Both the position numbers and the translations under genes were made by a program. Shown here piece after piece: positions 63,586-64,000 of a stretch of 64,000 bases of DNA (positions are counted from its first letter, which is position 1; every line of letters starts with the position of its first letter). The notes under the pieces are model-generated. The model did no database searches and had not been told where the DNA came from. It worked only from the letters and a program-made list of their open reading frames with translations. Source of the stretch: Flavobacterium urocaniciphilum (GTDB lineage Bacteria; Bacteroidota; Bacteroidia; Flavobacteriales; Flavobacteriaceae); assembly GCF_900110615.1 (NCBI RefSeq), contig NZ_FOEI01000007.1:62001-126000 (forward strand), in the 5' to 3' direction.

Positions 63586-63603
63586 TATGATAGAAAATTG
63601 AAT

Positions 63604-63909
63604 ATGAAGATGAAAAAAGAAAATAGTAAATCTTTAGAACAATTTAAAGAAAAGCATTTCGGAAAAATTGGAACTACAAAGCGAAATGAGTTAGAAGCGG
63701 GTTATGAAAATTTTAAAATTGGAGCATTAATTCATGATGCAAGAATTAAAAAAGGATTAACACAAGAAGAATTAGCAATCAAAGTTGGTACAACAAAATC
63801 ATACATTTCTAAAATTGAAAACAATGTAAAAGAAGTTCGTTTTTCAACCCTTCAAAAAATTGTTGAACTTGGTTTGGGCGGTCATTTAGAGTTAACAATA
63901 AAATTGTAG
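63604..63909 (+). CDS. XRE-family helix-turn-helix protein, HigA-like
   Basis: I start at the ATG at 63604, downstream of a good promoter, giving 101 residues; an ATG at 63550 lies upstream of that promoter. The C-terminal half is an HTH of the HipB/HigA kind: GALIHDARIKKGLTQEELAIKVGTTKSYISKIENN and a tail FSTLQKIVELGLGGHLELTI. Such proteins often serve as antitoxins or repressors, but the gene upstream is the LanB elimination protein and not a HigB toxin. It could regulate the lanthipeptide locus or a toxin gene outside the window. Confidence 0.8.
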   Translation: MKMKKENSKSLEQFKEKHFGKIGTTKRNELEAGYENFKIGALIHDARIKKGLTQEELAIKVGTTKSYISKIENNVKEVRFSTLQKIVELGLGGHLELTIKL

Positions 63910-63949
63910 TTCAAACGCAATAAATAATTATAAAATTAAGTTTTAATTT

Positions 63950-64000
63950 ATGGCTAAAAGCAATATTGTTTTTCTTATTACAATTTTCAGTTTAATTACA
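63950..64000 (+). CDS. Start of a truncated gene with N-terminal hydrophobic segment
   Basis: An ATG at 63950 opens a frame to the window end with a Lys-containing start followed by IVFLITIFSLI. It is a signal peptide or membrane segment of an exported or membrane protein. Nothing more can be said. Confidence 0.45.
   Translation, partial: MAKSNIVFLITIFSLIT

Noticed and set aside
63550..63603. Upstream start for the XRE protein
   Set aside because: It precedes a well-formed promoter at 63556-63585, so it would not be on the transcript from that promoter.
63604..63909. HigBA toxin-antitoxin pair
   Set aside because: The HTH protein resembles HigA, but the preceding gene is clearly a LanB elimination protein and no toxin is seen before the window ends.
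1..64000. tRNA, rRNA or CRISPR loci
   Set aside because: No tRNA-like cloverleaf ends, rRNA sequence or regularly spaced identical repeats were seen on reading through the window.

Overview
The window looks like chromosome from a Flavobacterium-like member of the Bacteroidota. The DNA is AT-rich. It carries the gliding and type IX secretion genes sprA and a remB-like gene, a protein with a type B sorting domain, and an alternative complex III operon. Many genes are preceded by the Bacteroidota -7 promoter element TAnnTTTG. No rRNA, tRNA, CRISPR array or transposase was recognised.

Layout. 0-1.1 kb: the 3' end of infB, a terminator and an L,D-transpeptidase-like lipoprotein. 1.2-12.45 kb: a same-strand cluster for aerobic aromatic breakdown through CoA thioesters, ending in a strong convergent terminator. 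It encodes a flavin reductase-like protein, an SRPBCC protein, a monooxygenase/old yellow enzyme fusion, an aryl-CoA ligase, an FMN glutamate synthase-like protein, a hotdog thioesterase, a nitrilase-family hydrolase, a gentisate dioxygenase-like cupin, an FAH-family hydrolase and a maleate isomerase. 12.5-15.2 kb: a TonB-dependent receptor and a SPOR protein on the minus strand. 15.4-26.9 kb: actABCDEF and coxBA, a quinol-to-oxygen respiratory module. 27.0-32.8 kb: umuC and umuD, then a lipoprotein and a type IX secreted protein, bounded on the right by a second, silently diverged copy of the umuD 3' end. 32.9-50.1 kb: conserved housekeeping genes (mgtE, ksgA, a DUF4286-like gene, ruvB, queG, maeB, ruvA, sprA, gcvH, a vanZ-like gene, deoC). 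50.2-52.6 kb: a remB-like gene and a small membrane protein. 52.6-55.8 kb: secreted proteins of mostly unknown function on the minus strand. 55.8-64.0 kb: a probable class I lanthipeptide locus.

Two systems stand out. First, the aromatic cluster reads as a complete route. A 2-aminobenzoate or salicylate-like acid is activated to its CoA ester, hydroxylated at C5, released by the thioesterase, opened by the cupin dioxygenase, hydrolysed by the FAH enzyme and isomerised to fumarate. If the substrate is anthranilate, ring opening would leave an amide, and the nitrilase-family enzyme would have an obvious job as a maleamate-type amidase. That assignment is inference. Second, the 56-63.5 kb locus holds a membrane-spanning TPR-AraC regulator, a 69-residue precursor with a GG-ended leader and two cysteines, an exported prolyl oligopeptidase, and a LanB dehydratase split into separate glutamylation and elimination proteins. 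The same TTCATGAA palindrome lies upstream of both the regulator and the precursor, and the two copies at the regulator are 21 bp apart. No LanC cyclase or exporter is seen before the window ends.

Short repeats are scattered between genes. One family has a member inside the coding sequence of the aromatic fusion enzyme, exactly in the linker between its two domains.
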